Positions 36,457 through 45,848 of a stretch of DNA of 64,000 nt are shown here, one piece after another; position 1 is the first letter of the stretch, and each line of letters starts with the position of its first letter. The stretch is from AP-15 sp963762575 (GTDB lineage Bacteria; Pseudomonadota; Alphaproteobacteria; ATCC43930; CGMCC-115725). The DNA lies in contig CAVXLL010000001.1 in the NCBI GenBank assembly GCA_963762575.1, positions 1,116,001-1,180,000 of the forward strand, written 5' to 3'. Under the pieces are notes generated by a model that saw only the letters and a list, made by a program, of their open reading frames with translations, was not told where the DNA came from and did not search any database. A program made the translations under genes and the position numbers.

Positions 36457-39180
36457 TCAACTAGGCGCTGTACCTGATCGAGGTCGGGGCGTCTTCGCCG
36501 TCGATCGATTGACGCCGCTCTTTGTTGCTGCGGTCTTTTTGGCGACCCCGGTTTTTTTCGCCGTTTTGGTTTTTTTCGTCACCTCAGCCGTAGCGCCATT
36601 TTTTGCGGCCTTTGATGCGGCGGTTTTCGTAGAGGTGGATTTGGCGGGCTTGCGGCCCCGTTTCTTGCCCTTGGCGCGCTGGGCGGCGAGCAGCGGCAAT
36701 GCCTCGGCGAGGGAGAAGGTGTCGGGATTGGCATTGCGCGGCAGCGACGCGATCACGCCGTTATGGCTGACATAGGGACCGTAGCGTCCCCGATAGAGGC
36801 CGACTGTGCCGCCTTCGGGGTGGACCCCGATTTCGCGGACCAGCTGTGGCCCGCGGCGCTGCCCGGAAGATGGTTCGGCCAGCAGCACGACTGCGCGGTT
36901 CAGGCCGATCGTCAGCACATCGTCGTCGGCGCCGAGCGATTTGAAGGTCGTTCCGTGCTTGATATACGCGCCGAACCGGCCGATGCCGGCGACGATCGCA
37001 TCGCCCGTTTCGGGATGGCGGCCGAGCTCGCGCGGCAACGCGAGCAGCCGCAATGCGGTCTCGAGATCGATTTCGGCCGGCTTGAGCGACCGCGGCAGGG
37101 CGACCCGCTTGGGCTTGAACTCCCCGTTGCCTTCGCCGAGCTGCACATAGTGGCCATACGGACCCTTTTTCAGCGCGACCGCCAAGCCGGTCCCGGGGTC
37201 CGCGCCAAGCGCGGTTTCGGGAGTGGCGGCCTCGGCGTCGCTCTCTACTGCGAGCGGCCTGGTGAAACGGCAATTCGGGTAATTGGAGCAGCCGATGAAG
37301 GCGCCGAACTTGCCGAGCTTGAGGCTGAGCCTGCCGGCGCCGCAAACGGGGCAGAGGCGCGGGTCGTGGTCGGAGTCGCCATTCGGGAAAAAATGCGGGC
37401 CGAGCGCCTCGTCGAGAGCGGTCAGCACCTGGCTGATCGTCAATTCCTTGGTGCCGTCGATCGCGGCGGAGAAATCGCGCCAGAAGTTCCGCAGTACTTC
37501 CTTCCAGTCGATGCGTCCGCCGGACACGTCGTCGAGCTGGTTTTCCAGGTCGGCGGTAAAATTGTACCCGACATAGCGCTCAAAGAAGTTCGTCAGAAAT
37601 GCGGTGACTAAGCGCCCTCGGTCCTCCGGAACAAACCGCCGCTTTTCGAGGCGGACATAGTCGCGGTCCTGCAGGACCTGCAAGATTGAGGCGTAGGTCG
37701 AGGGCCGTCCGATGCCGAGCTCTTCGAGTTTCTTGACGAGACTGGCTTCGGTGTAGCGCGGCGGCGGCTGTGTGAAATGCTGGCTCGGGGTAATCTCGCC
37801 GCGCGCGAGCCGTTCGGCCTTTCGCATTGCCGGCAGGCGGCCGCCTTCGCCCTCCCTCGCTAACTCCATTCCATCGGCGGTATCGTCGCGGTCCTCCTGG
37901 TAGAGCGTGAGAAACCCGTCGAACAGGATGACGGAGCCGTTCGCGCGCAGGCGGAGCCGGCCGGCGCCGTCGGCGATGTCGACCGCGACCTGCTCGAGCA
38001 GCGCCGAGGCCATCTGGCTCGCCACGGTCCGCTTCCAGATCAGCTCATAGAGCCGAAGCTGGTCGCGGTCGAGATGGGCGGCCACGTCGGCGGGCTTGCG
38101 CGCGAGATCGGTGGGCCGGATCGCTTCGTGCGCTTCCTGGGCATTCTTGGCAGGGCTGCGGTAGACCCGCGGCGCGTCCGGCACGTAGCGTGGTCCGAAC
38201 TCGCCGCCGATCAGCTGGCGGGCCGCGGCGATCGCCTCGGCCGAAATCGCGACGCCATCCGTCCGCATATACGTGATCAATCCGACCGTTTCGCCGGCGA
38301 GCTCGATGCCCTCATAGAGCCGCTGCGCGATCTGCATCGTCCGGTTGGCCGACAGCCCGAGCTTGCGGGACGCTTCCTGTTGCAATGTCGAGGTCGTGAA
38401 CGGCGGGAACGGGTTGCGGCGGACCTGCCGGCTGTCGATCTCGGTGACGGTGAAACCGGAGGCCCGCAGGATTGCGTCCGCAGCAGCCCGCGCCTTGGCC
38501 TCGGTGTCGAGATCGAAGCGCTCGAGGCGCTTGCCGTCCAGGTGGGTCAACCGCGCCGTGAAGGTCTGGCCGGCCTCGGTTTTGAACTCGACTTCAATGG
38601 TCCAGTATTCGCGGGACTTGAACGCCTCGATCTCGGATTCCCGCTCGCAGATCAGGCGCAGCGCGACGGACTGGACGCGCCCCGCCGAGCGGCTGCCCGG
38701 AAGCTTGCGCCACAGCACCGGCGACAGGGTGAAGCCGACGAGGTAATCGAGCGCCCGGCGGGCGAGATAGGCCTCGACCAGCTCGCGGTCGATCTCGCGA
38801 GGGCGGGTGAACGCATCGAGGACCGCGTTCTTGGTCACCTCGTTGAAGACGACGCGTTTGATGTCGAGGTGTTTCAGCCCGCGGCGGGAACCGAGCACCT
38901 CGCTGACGTGCCACGAAATTGCCTCCCCTTCGCGGTCGGGGTCGGTCGCAAGGAACAGGCGGTCGGCGCCGCGCACCGCTTCGAGGATCGTCTTCAGATG
39001 TTTTTCGGACTTGCCGTCGACCTCCCACGACATCGCAAAATCCGCATCCGGCAGAACCGAGCCGTCCTTTGCCGGAAGGTCGCGAACATGGCCGTAGCTG
39101 GCCACGACCTTGTAGTCGCTGCCCAGATACTTGTTGATGGTCTTCGCCTTTGCAGGCAATTCGACAACGACGACTTTCAT
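36457..39180 (-). CDS. topA: DNA topoisomerase I
   Basis: A 907-residue type IA topoisomerase that relaxes negative supercoils. It has a Toprim domain (start V-V-V-E-L-P-A-K-A-K-T-I), the catalytic region with the tyrosine in G-L-I-T-Y-M-R-T-D-G, zinc-ribbon-like and topo C-terminal repeats, and a lysine/alanine-rich tail. Residue 8 is leucine where nearly all topoisomerase I proteins have serine (V-E-S-P). ATG 39180 is preferred over TTG 39183. It lies between dprA and rnr in the usual alphaproteobacterial order. Confidence 0.95.
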   Translation of the reverse strand: MKVVVVELPAKAKTINKYLGSDYKVVASYGHVRDLPAKDGSVLPDADFAMSWEVDGKSEKHLKTILEAVRGADRLFLATDPDREGEAISWHVSEVLGSRRGLKHLDIKRVVFNEVTKNAVLDAFTRPREIDRELVEAYLARRALDYLVGFTLSPVLWRKLPGSRSAGRVQSVALRLICERESEIEAFKSREYWTIEVEFKTEAGQTFTARLTHLDGKRLERFDLDTEAKARAAADAILRASGFTVTEIDSRQVRRNPFPPFTTSTLQQEASRKLGLSANRTMQIAQRLYEGIELAGETVGLITYMRTDGVAISAEAIAAARQLIGGEFGPRYVPDAPRVYRSPAKNAQEAHEAIRPTDLARKPADVAAHLDRDQLRLYELIWKRTVASQMASALLEQVAVDIADGAGRLRLRANGSVILFDGFLTLYQEDRDDTADGMELAREGEGGRLPAMRKAERLARGEITPSQHFTQPPPRYTEASLVKKLEELGIGRPSTYASILQVLQDRDYVRLEKRRFVPEDRGRLVTAFLTNFFERYVGYNFTADLENQLDDVSGGRIDWKEVLRNFWRDFSAAIDGTKELTISQVLTALDEALGPHFFPNGDSDHDPRLCPVCGAGRLSLKLGKFGAFIGCSNYPNCRFTRPLAVESDAEAATPETALGADPGTGLAVALKKGPYGHYVQLGEGNGEFKPKRVALPRSLKPAEIDLETALRLLALPRELGRHPETGDAIVAGIGRFGAYIKHGTTFKSLGADDDVLTIGLNRAVVLLAEPSSGQRRGPQLVREIGVHPEGGTVGLYRGRYGPYVSHNGVIASLPRNANPDTFSLAEALPLLAAQRAKGKKRGRKPAKSTSTKTAASKAAKNGATAEVTKKTKTAKKTGVAKKTAATKSGVNRSTAKTPRPRSGTAPS

Positions 39181-39186
39181 CAATAC

Positions 39187-40329
39187 TCAGCGCAAGGAAA
39201 CGAGATTGCCGGGGTGGCGTTCGACCCGGCCGGCGAGTTCCAGCTCGAGAAGCAGGGTGGCTACCGCGGCGGCTGACAAGTGGCATTGGCGCACCAGTTC
39301 GTCAACCGCGACCGGGGTCGGCCCCAATCTCTCGGTGATCAGTTCGAGCGCGGCGTCATCTGCTACCGGCGCCTGCGTCACGGCGGGCGGCCAATCCATA
39401 CTGGCCGGCGGCGAATGCGACGGGCGCGGGGGCGGCGCTGGGCGCATAAGCTGCGGCCCGAGCTGCGACAGCACGTCCTCGGCACTCTCGGTCAAGATCG
39501 CGCCGTGCCGCAGCAGATCGTTCGAGCCGCGGCAGCGCGGATCGAGCGGCGAGCCGGGCACCGCGAAGACATCCCGACCTTGCTCCAATGCGAATCGGGC
39601 GGTGATCAGCGAACCGGAGCGAGCCGCGGCCTCGACCACGACCACCCCGAGAGCCATACCCGAAATGAGCCGGTTGCGGCGCGGGAAATGCCTCGCCTGA
39701 GGCTCGGTTCCAAGCGGCAGTTCGGCGACTATTGCCCCCTCGCGCGCCAACGCCTCGTGCAGCCCGTGATTTTCTTCCGGATAGACCACATCGACCCCTC
39801 CTGCGACGACAGCGACGCTGCCGGTCTCGAGCCCGCCCAGATGCGCGGCGGCATCGATGCCGCGTGCCAGGCCCGAGACAACCACGATGCCCCCCTGCCC
39901 GAGCGCGGCGGCGAGGTCGCGGGTAAAACGCCGGCCAGCGGCCGAGGCGTTGCGCGCCCCGACCACCGCCACGATCGGGCTGCCGAGCAACTCCGCCCGC
40001 CCGAGCACGGTCAAAATCGGCGGTGCGTCGTCGATCGCCGCGAGCCCGCTCGGGTAGGCTGGCTCGCCCCAGCAGACGAGCCGCGCCCCGAGACGCTGCA
40101 GCGCGGTGAGCTCGGCTTCGGCGTCGGTGCGGGTGACGGGGGTCACGGTCTTGGAGCGCTCGCCGCGCCGCGCCAGCCGCGGAACCATTTCCAACGCCGC
40201 GCGGGCGGAGCCGAAGCGGCGCAACAGAGCGTAAAAGCTCACCGGGCCGATCGTCTCGGTGCGCCACAACCGCAGCCAGTCGAGGCGCTCCTGCGGATCG
40301 AGTTCGCGTGCGGGCAGTGCGTGCCTCAG
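39187..40329 (-). CDS. dprA: DNA-processing protein DprA
   Basis: DprA loads RecA on incoming single-stranded DNA. The Rossmann core G-A-R-N-A-S-A-A-G-R-R is present, followed by G-L-A-R-G-I-D-A-A-A-H, P-R-R-N-R-L-I-S-G and a C-terminal winged helix. Family homology (L-D-W-L-R-L-W-R-T-E) extends past the first conventional start, TTG 40269. The only codon at the right place is CTG 40329, which overlaps the plsY stop as CTGA. That geometry is the same as an ATGA coupling site, so a CTG start or a mutated ATG is likely. From there the protein has 380 residues. Confidence 0.85.
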   Translation of the reverse strand: MRHALPARELDPQERLDWLRLWRTETIGPVSFYALLRRFGSARAALEMVPRLARRGERSKTVTPVTRTDAEAELTALQRLGARLVCWGEPAYPSGLAAIDDAPPILTVLGRAELLGSPIVAVVGARNASAAGRRFTRDLAAALGQGGIVVVSGLARGIDAAAHLGGLETGSVAVVAGGVDVVYPEENHGLHEALAREGAIVAELPLGTEPQARHFPRRNRLISGMALGVVVVEAAARSGSLITARFALEQGRDVFAVPGSPLDPRCRGSNDLLRHGAILTESAEDVLSQLGPQLMRPAPPPRPSHSPPASMDWPPAVTQAPVADDAALELITERLGPTPVAVDELVRQCHLSAAAVATLLLELELAGRVERHPGNLVSLR

Positions 40330-40904
40330 CTTTTACCGAGAGAGATCCGGCTCTCCGTGCCGGCCAGCAGCCGGCGGATATTCGCATGGTGCCGCGCGAT
40401 GATTAACAATGCGATACCGGCTATCAGCAGCGCCGTCGCCTTGTCGGCAACTACTGCAGCGAGCGCCGCGCCGGCGACCGCGGCGACCAGCGCGGCGAGC
40501 GAGGAGAAGTGAAACAAGAGGGCGGTGGCCACCCAAAGGAGCGCAGCGATGAGCGCCACCGGCCAGGCGAGCGGGATCAGGACGCCGAGAGCGGTCGCGG
40601 CGCCCTTGCCTCCGCGAAAGCCGAGCCACACCGGAAACATATGGCCGAGGATCGCGCAGCCCGCCGCGGCCAGCGCGGCGGTATGCCCCCAGCGTTGGGC
40701 AATCACCACGGCGGCCGCGCCCTTCGCCAGATCGAGCAACAGGGTCAGGGCCGCGATCCACTTGCTGCCGGTGCGCAAAACATTGGTGGCGCCGATATTG
40801 CCCGAGCCGATCCGCCGGATGTCGCCATGGCCGGCGAGCCGGGTCAGCAACAGCCCGAACGGGATCGAGCCGAGTAGATAGCCGAGTATGGCGCCGGCGA
40901 CCAA
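40326..40904 (-). CDS. plsY: Glycerol-3-phosphate acyltransferase PlsY
   Basis: A 192-residue membrane acyltransferase that uses acyl-phosphate to make lysophosphatidate. The PlsY motifs are visible: G-S-I-P-F-G, G-S-G-N-I-G-A-T-N and G-G-K-G-A-A-T, with about five helices. It starts with TTG at 40904, the start that gives the full first helix. It is coupled to dprA by the CTGA overlap. Confidence 0.93.
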   Translation of the reverse strand: MVAGAILGYLLGSIPFGLLLTRLAGHGDIRRIGSGNIGATNVLRTGSKWIAALTLLLDLAKGAAAVVIAQRWGHTAALAAAGCAILGHMFPVWLGFRGGKGAATALGVLIPLAWPVALIAALLWVATALLFHFSSLAALVAAVAGAALAAVVADKATALLIAGIALLIIARHHANIRRLLAGTESRISLGKS

Positions 40905-41042
40905 CCCTCACCCGCCTCGCTGCGCTCGGCACCCTCTCCCGCAGTGCGGGAGAGGGGCTGTTTGCTGCTGGGAATGAAAGCCCCTCTCCTGCACGGCGGG
41001 AGAGGGAGGGACCCGGCCCGCAGGGCCGGGAGGGTGAGGGGG
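40905..41042. repeat. Composite palindromic intergenic repeat
   Basis: Three hairpins lie in 138 bp. They are CCCTCTCCCGC/GCGGGAGAGGG (40932-40956), an imperfect version of the same stem in 40981-41007, and CCCGGCCC/GGGCCGGG (41012-41030). CCCTCACCC at the left end and GGGTGAGGGG at the right end form terminal inverted repeats. This is a REP/BIME-like element between pyrC and plsY, and probably occurs elsewhere in the genome. Confidence 0.7.
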
Positions 41043-41056
41043 AACCGGCAAGAATT

Positions 41057-42343
41057 CTAGTCCTCTGCCCGAAAGATCGTACGGCCGTCGACGATCGTGC
41101 GCCTCACGCGGCCCTGCACCGGGCGTCCGTCAAACGGCGCATTCTTCGATTTCGAACGGAAATCGTCGGTGGAGATGCGCCAAGATAGATCCGGGTCGAA
41201 AAGAACGAGATCGGCCGGCGCGCCGGCCGCCAGCCTTCCGACCGGCAGACGCAGAATGCGGGCCGGGTTCGCGGTCAGGCGCCGGATTACCTCGACGAGG
41301 CCGAGATGGCCGTTGTGGTAGAGCTCGACCGAAAGCGGCAGCAACGTCTCGAGCCCGACAATCCCGTAAGCCGCCGAGCTGAAGGGCAGGCGCTTGGAAT
41401 CCTGATCCCAGGGTGCGTGATCGCTGGCAATCGCGTCGATCGTACCATCGCGCAAGCCTTCGACCACCGCGCGGCGGTCCCATTCGCTGCGCAACGGCGG
41501 GGACAGCTTGGCGAAGGTCCGGTAGTCGCCGATCGCCGTCTCGTTCAGCGCGAAATAGGGCGGGGCGGTGTCGCAGGTCACCGGCAGCCCTTGCGCCTTG
41601 GCCCGCCGCACCGCTTCGACCCCGGCGATGGTCGAGACATGAGCAACGTGATAACGAGTGCCGGTGATCTCGACCAGCCTCAGATCGCGCTCGATCATGA
41701 TGACTTCGGCCATCGGCGTGATCGCCGGGAGCCCCAACCGCGTGGCGATCTCGCCTTCGCTTACTTCGCCGGCGCAAGCGAGGCTCGGCTCTTCCGGATG
41801 TTGCAGCACCAGGAGATCGAAGGTGCGGGCATAGGCGAGAACCCGCCGCATGACGAGCGCATCGGCCACCGCCCGCACTCCGTCGGTAAAGCCGAGCGCG
41901 CCGTTCGCCGAGAGGAGGCCCATCTCGGTCAGATCGCGGCCAGCTATCGCCTTGGTCGCCGCGGCGTAAGTGTGGATCTTGGCGAGCTTGACCTCGCGTG
42001 CCCGGCGCGCGAGGAACTCGACGACCGACACGTCGTCGACCGGCGGGTCGGTGTTCGGCAAGGCGACCATCGTCGTGACCCCGCCGGCGGCAGCGGCCCG
42101 GCCAGCGGTCTCGATCAATTCCATGTGCTCGGCGCCGGGCTCGCGCAGCTGGACGCGCATGTCGACGAGCCCGGGCGCGAGGCACAGCCCGTCGGCCTGC
42201 ACGATCTCGGCAGCGCACCCGGTCGCCGAGAGATCGCCGCCGACCGCCGCGATGCGGTCGCCTTCGACCACCAGATCGCCGCTAGCGTCAAGCCCGCTCT
42301 CGGGGTCGAGCAGCCGGGCATGGCGGAACAGGAGACGTTTCAC
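41057..42343 (-). CDS. Dihydroorotase homologue lacking the HxH metal site (PyrC')
   Basis: A 428-residue amidohydrolase of the dihydroorotase type, coupled to pyrB by a GTGA overlap at 42340-42343. The canonical D-M-H-V-H-L-R reads D-M-R-V-Q-L-R here, so the first two metal ligands are gone. The later H (V-A-H-V-S-T) and the D of A-S-D-H-A-P-W remain. In Pseudomonas such an inactive PyrC' is a structural partner of aspartate transcarbamoylase. A true pyrC is probably elsewhere. Confidence 0.9.
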   Translation of the reverse strand: MKRLLFRHARLLDPESGLDASGDLVVEGDRIAAVGGDLSATGCAAEIVQADGLCLAPGLVDMRVQLREPGAEHMELIETAGRAAAAGGVTTMVALPNTDPPVDDVSVVEFLARRAREVKLAKIHTYAAATKAIAGRDLTEMGLLSANGALGFTDGVRAVADALVMRRVLAYARTFDLLVLQHPEEPSLACAGEVSEGEIATRLGLPAITPMAEVIMIERDLRLVEITGTRYHVAHVSTIAGVEAVRRAKAQGLPVTCDTAPPYFALNETAIGDYRTFAKLSPPLRSEWDRRAVVEGLRDGTIDAIASDHAPWDQDSKRLPFSSAAYGIVGLETLLPLSVELYHNGHLGLVEVIRRLTANPARILRLPVGRLAAGAPADLVLFDPDLSWRISTDDFRSKSKNAPFDGRPVQGRVRRTIVDGRTIFRAED

Positions 42344-43287
42344 GTTAGAGGAGGCCCATTGCCGAGATCGCGGGTCAGGATCTCGAGGCAGGCCATGCGG
42401 ACCGCGACCCCCATCTCGACCTGCTGCCGGATCAGGCTGCGGTCGATGTCGTCGGCGACTTCGCTGCCGATCTCGACGCCGCGGTTCATCGGTCCCGGAT
42501 GCATAATCAGCGCATCGGGCTTGGCCATGCGCAATTTGTCGTAATCGAGCCCGAAGAAATGGAAATATTCGCGGGTCGACGGCACGAAGGCGCCGTGCAT
42601 GCGCTCGCTCTGCAATCGCAGCATCATCACGATGTCGACCTCGGCGAGCCCCTCTGTCATGTCGTGAAAGACCTCGACGCCGAGTCGCTCGATCTCGGTC
42701 GGCAGCAGGGTACGCGGCGCAACGACCCGCACGCGTGCCCCCATCGTGTTCAACAGCGCGATGTTCGAGCGCGCGACGCGGCTGTGCAGGACGTCGCCGC
42801 AGATCGCGACCGTGAGCCCGCCGAGTCGGCCCTTGCGCCGGCGAATCGTCAAGGCGTCGAGCAATGCCTGGGTCGGATGCTCGTGGCTGCCGTCGCCGGC
42901 ATTGATGACGGCGCAGTCCAGTTTCTCGGAAAGCAGCTGAACCGCGCCCAATTCGGGATGGCGCACGATCAGCACGTCGGGGTGCATCGCGTTCAACGTC
43001 ATCGCCGTGTCGATCAGGGTCTCGCCCTTGTGCATCGAGCTCGCCGCGACCGACATGTTGATCACGTCGCCGCCGAGCCGCTTGCCGGCGACCTCGAACG
43101 AGGTGCGTGTCCGCGTCGAGTTCTCGAAGAAGCAGTTGATGATCGTGCGGCCGCGCAACAACGCACGCTTCTTATCGGCCTGTCGGTTCAGCTCGACATA
43201 GCCGTCCGCCAGATCGAGGACATGCTTTATGTCCTCGGGCGACAGACCTTCGATCCCGAGCAGATGCCGGTGCCGGAATACCGTCAT
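42340..43287 (-). CDS. pyrB: Aspartate carbamoyltransferase catalytic subunit
   Basis: A 315-residue enzyme that makes carbamoyl-aspartate in pyrimidine synthesis. The carbamoyl-phosphate motif S-T-R-T-R-T-S-F-E is at 57-65 and H-P-T-Q-A-L-L-D follows; H-P-G-P-M-N-R-G is the aspartate-side loop. ATG 43287 was chosen for the GGGAG site upstream. With the PyrC' gene it forms the first part of the pyrB-pyrC'-plsY-dprA-topA-rnr run. Confidence 0.95.
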   Translation of the reverse strand: MTVFRHRHLLGIEGLSPEDIKHVLDLADGYVELNRQADKKRALLRGRTIINCFFENSTRTRTSFEVAGKRLGGDVINMSVAASSMHKGETLIDTAMTLNAMHPDVLIVRHPELGAVQLLSEKLDCAVINAGDGSHEHPTQALLDALTIRRRKGRLGGLTVAICGDVLHSRVARSNIALLNTMGARVRVVAPRTLLPTEIERLGVEVFHDMTEGLAEVDIVMMLRLQSERMHGAFVPSTREYFHFFGLDYDKLRMAKPDALIMHPGPMNRGVEIGSEVADDIDRSLIRQQVEMGVAVRMACLEILTRDLGNGPPLT

Positions 43288-43376
43288 CGCGGGCAGCTCC
43301 CTGCATGAGCCCCGGACTATATGGAGAACCCGCCCGGCCGGCAAGGACGACCGGGAGGGTTACCCAACGCGTACCA

Positions 43377-43937
43377 TCAGGCTCGCGAATGCTCCATGGG
43401 CGAGCGCTCCGAGGCCGGCTGGCTCGTAAAAGGCCGCAGCGCCTCCGGAGTGCGCATGTCGCGCGGCGGCGTGAAATCCTTTCTCGCGATGCCGCGCATT
43501 TGTTCTGGCGGGCGCGGCATGCCGCGGCGATCGCTGTAATCGGGCGCCGGCCGGCTTGTGCCGGTGAGGGCCTGCGCGGCGATGCAGTCGAGCGCGGTGA
43601 CGCCCGCCACCGCAGCGAGCGCAATGGCGACATCGCCCTTGCGCGGATTTTGATTGTCGAGCCCCGTGGCGAGGGTCGCCAGATCGAGAGCATCTCCTGC
43701 AACTCGCCCCCAGATCCACGGACTGGGGTTGTCGCTCATCAGTATGCCGACACCCGCCGCCATTTCGCGGGCACCATAAAACCGCAGCAGCAATTCTTTC
43801 CCTTCCATCCCCAATTGCTCGCTCAGCATCCTCGGCGCCAGCATCTCGGCGAGGCCGAGCCCGATGCTGAACCAGCCGAGACCGCGCGCCAGCGCCATTG
43901 CCGAGCCGTTGGCCCGACCCTTCTGTCGATACGCCAT
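43377..43937 (-). CDS. Small membrane-associated hypothetical protein
   Basis: A 186-residue protein. About four hydrophobic helices (roughly 15-35, 50-67, 75-95, 103-122) are followed by a proline- and charge-rich tail of about 60 residues. Wording such as L-G-L-A-E-M-L-A-P and R-F-Y-G-A-R-E-M-A-A-G-V-G-I-L resembles proteins annotated loosely as cyclase/dehydrase-associated. I do not assign a function. It lies 14 bp after the zinc alcohol dehydrogenase and is probably co-transcribed. Confidence 0.7.
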   Translation of the reverse strand: MAYRQKGRANGSAMALARGLGWFSIGLGLAEMLAPRMLSEQLGMEGKELLLRFYGAREMAAGVGILMSDNPSPWIWGRVAGDALDLATLATGLDNQNPRKGDVAIALAAVAGVTALDCIAAQALTGTSRPAPDYSDRRGMPRPPEQMRGIARKDFTPPRDMRTPEALRPFTSQPASERSPMEHSRA

Positions 43938-43951
43938 GACGTTCACCCCTT

Positions 43952-45121
43952 TTACGGTTTGAGCACTACCTTGACGCAGCCATCTTCCTTGTCGCGGAAC
44001 GTCTTGTACATTCGCGGACCATCATTCAGGGCGACCTTGTGCGTGATCACGAAAGACGGATCGATCTGACCCTCCTCGATGCGGTGCAGCAGATCGTCGG
44101 TCCAGCGGTTGACGTGCGTCTGCCCGGTTCGCAACGTCAGACCCTTGTTCATGAACATCCCCATCGGGATCTTGTCCAACAGGCCGCCATAGACGCCGGG
44201 CATCGACACCGTGCCGGCCGGACGGCACACGTAAAAGATCTCCCTCAGCACGTGCGGCCTGTCGGTTTCGAGCATCAGCATCTGTTTCGCGCGGTCGTAC
44301 ATCGAGTCGATCGTGGCGGTCGCGTGCGCTTCCAGCCCGACCGCGTCGATGCATTTCTCCGGCCCCTTGCCGTCGGTCAGGTCGTTCAGGCGCTCGACGA
44401 CGCTTTCGTCTTCGAAATTGATCGTGATCGCGCCGCCGGCGCGCGCCATGCTAAGCCGTTCGGGCAGCCGATCGATCGCAATGACCTCCTTCGCGCCGAG
44501 CAGGATGGCGCTGCGGATCGTCATCTGTCCGACAGGCCCGGCGCCCCAGATCGCTACCGTGTCGGTCGGCTCGATATCGCATTGCACGGCGGCCTGCCAG
44601 CCGGTCGGGAAGATGTCGCTGAGGAACAGCACCTTCTCGTCGTCGATCCCGTCCGGGATCTTGACCGGGCCGACATCGGCGTAAGGCACGCGTACATATT
44701 CGGCCTGGCCGCCGGGGTACCCGCCCGTCAAATGCGTATAGCCGAAGAGCCCGGCAGTGGTGTGCCCGAAGACTTTGTCGGCAAGATTCTTGTTACGGTT
44801 GGTGGTCTCGCAGACCGAGAAATTGCCGCGCCTGCACTGGTCGCACTCGCCGCAGATGATCGTGAAGGGTACAACGACCCTCTCGCCGACCTTCAGCTTC
44901 TTGTTCTCCGAACCGACCTCGACCACCTCCCCCATGAACTCGTGGCCCATGATGTCGCCGGATTTCATGCCCGGCATGAAGCCGTCATAGAGGTGCAGGT
45001 CGGAGCCGCAAATCGCAGTGCTCGTGACCTTGACGATCGCATCGCGCGGATGCTCGATCCGCGGGTCAGGAACGCGGTCGCAGCGAATGTCCTCTTTGCC
45101 GTGCCAGCACAGAGCCCTCAT
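43952..45121 (-). CDS. Zinc-dependent alcohol/formaldehyde-type dehydrogenase
   Basis: A 389-residue medium-chain dehydrogenase. Catalytic zinc ligands lie in A-I-C-G-S-D and M-G-H-E-F-M-G. The structural zinc loop is C-G-E-C-D-Q-C-R-R-G-N-F-S-V-C. The NAD Rossmann motif is W-G-A-G-P-V-G-Q. It is closest in pattern to glutathione-independent formaldehyde dehydrogenase-like proteins. The substrate is not fixed by sequence. It starts a short operon with the membrane protein above. Confidence 0.9.
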   Translation of the reverse strand: MRALCWHGKEDIRCDRVPDPRIEHPRDAIVKVTSTAICGSDLHLYDGFMPGMKSGDIMGHEFMGEVVEVGSENKKLKVGERVVVPFTIICGECDQCRRGNFSVCETTNRNKNLADKVFGHTTAGLFGYTHLTGGYPGGQAEYVRVPYADVGPVKIPDGIDDEKVLFLSDIFPTGWQAAVQCDIEPTDTVAIWGAGPVGQMTIRSAILLGAKEVIAIDRLPERLSMARAGGAITINFEDESVVERLNDLTDGKGPEKCIDAVGLEAHATATIDSMYDRAKQMLMLETDRPHVLREIFYVCRPAGTVSMPGVYGGLLDKIPMGMFMNKGLTLRTGQTHVNRWTDDLLHRIEEGQIDPSFVITHKVALNDGPRMYKTFRDKEDGCVKVVLKP

Positions 45122-45256
45122 CAGGAATTTCTCCCTCGGATTTGCGAGCGGCCTTCCGCCCTATGAGGCGAAAAACCGAGGCAGATACGCTTCGTTCCTG
45201 ATTAACCGGCTGTTTTGGACCGCGGGCTACCTGATCGCGTTCCGGTTGACCCCCGT

Positions 45257-45835
45257 CTACTGATTGCCCATCACGCGCGCTGCGAGCGCGGTCATTACCA
45301 GGGACAATCCGAAAAAGAGCATGTTGATGCCGACCAAGAGGCCGATCGCCCAGTCGGCCGAGCTCGGCCATCCCGCCCAGATCAGGTAAGCGAGAAACAA
45401 GTCGACAATCCCGCTGAACAGCACCCAGACCCAGCTGCGCAGATGCCGGCGATGCTGAATGGCGCCCAGGATCGAGGCGATCCCCTCGACGATGAAGAAT
45501 GCGACGAGCACCATCGTCAAGGTCAGCACACCCGCCAACGGCCGCAGGATCAGTATCAGGCCGAGTATCACCGACAGCAGGGCGGTCAGCATCGACCAGG
45601 CGAAACCCGGCATGCTGCGCGAATGCCACGCCGAGGCCGCCCGGAAAATCCCCGCAATGAAGAACAGCCACCCGACAAAAAGCGCTACCGCCAATGTCGC
45701 GACATTGGGCTCGGCAACCGCCAAGAACCCAAGCACCATCATGACGATGCCCTGGGCCAGGAACAGCTTCCAGTGCGCGTGGATCGTCAGCGCCAGCTGA
45801 CGCTGTAGCCCACCGATATCCGTTTGATTGCTCAT
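45257..45835 (-). CDS. HdeD family acid-resistance-like membrane protein
   Basis: A 192-residue protein with six predicted helices in three pairs and the DUF308 repeats typical of HdeD (W-K-L-F-L-A-Q-G-I-V-M-M-V-L-G; G-I-A-S-I-L-G-A-I-Q). In E. coli HdeD helps acid resistance at high cell density; the role here is inference. It is read from the same strand as its neighbours, 13 bp after the SMP-30-like gene. Confidence 0.88.
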   Translation of the reverse strand: MSNQTDIGGLQRQLALTIHAHWKLFLAQGIVMMVLGFLAVAEPNVATLAVALFVGWLFFIAGIFRAASAWHSRSMPGFAWSMLTALLSVILGLILILRPLAGVLTLTMVLVAFFIVEGIASILGAIQHRRHLRSWVWVLFSGIVDLFLAYLIWAGWPSSADWAIGLLVGINMLFFGLSLVMTALAARVMGNQ

Positions 45836-45848
45836 GCTCGTATCACCC

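Noticed and set aside
34354..36477. 707-codon frame antisense to rnr
   Set aside because: Shadow of ribonuclease R; no recognisable domain.
40932..41030. CRISPR-like array
   Set aside because: Only a few inverted stems of unequal spacing; no regular direct repeats or spacers.
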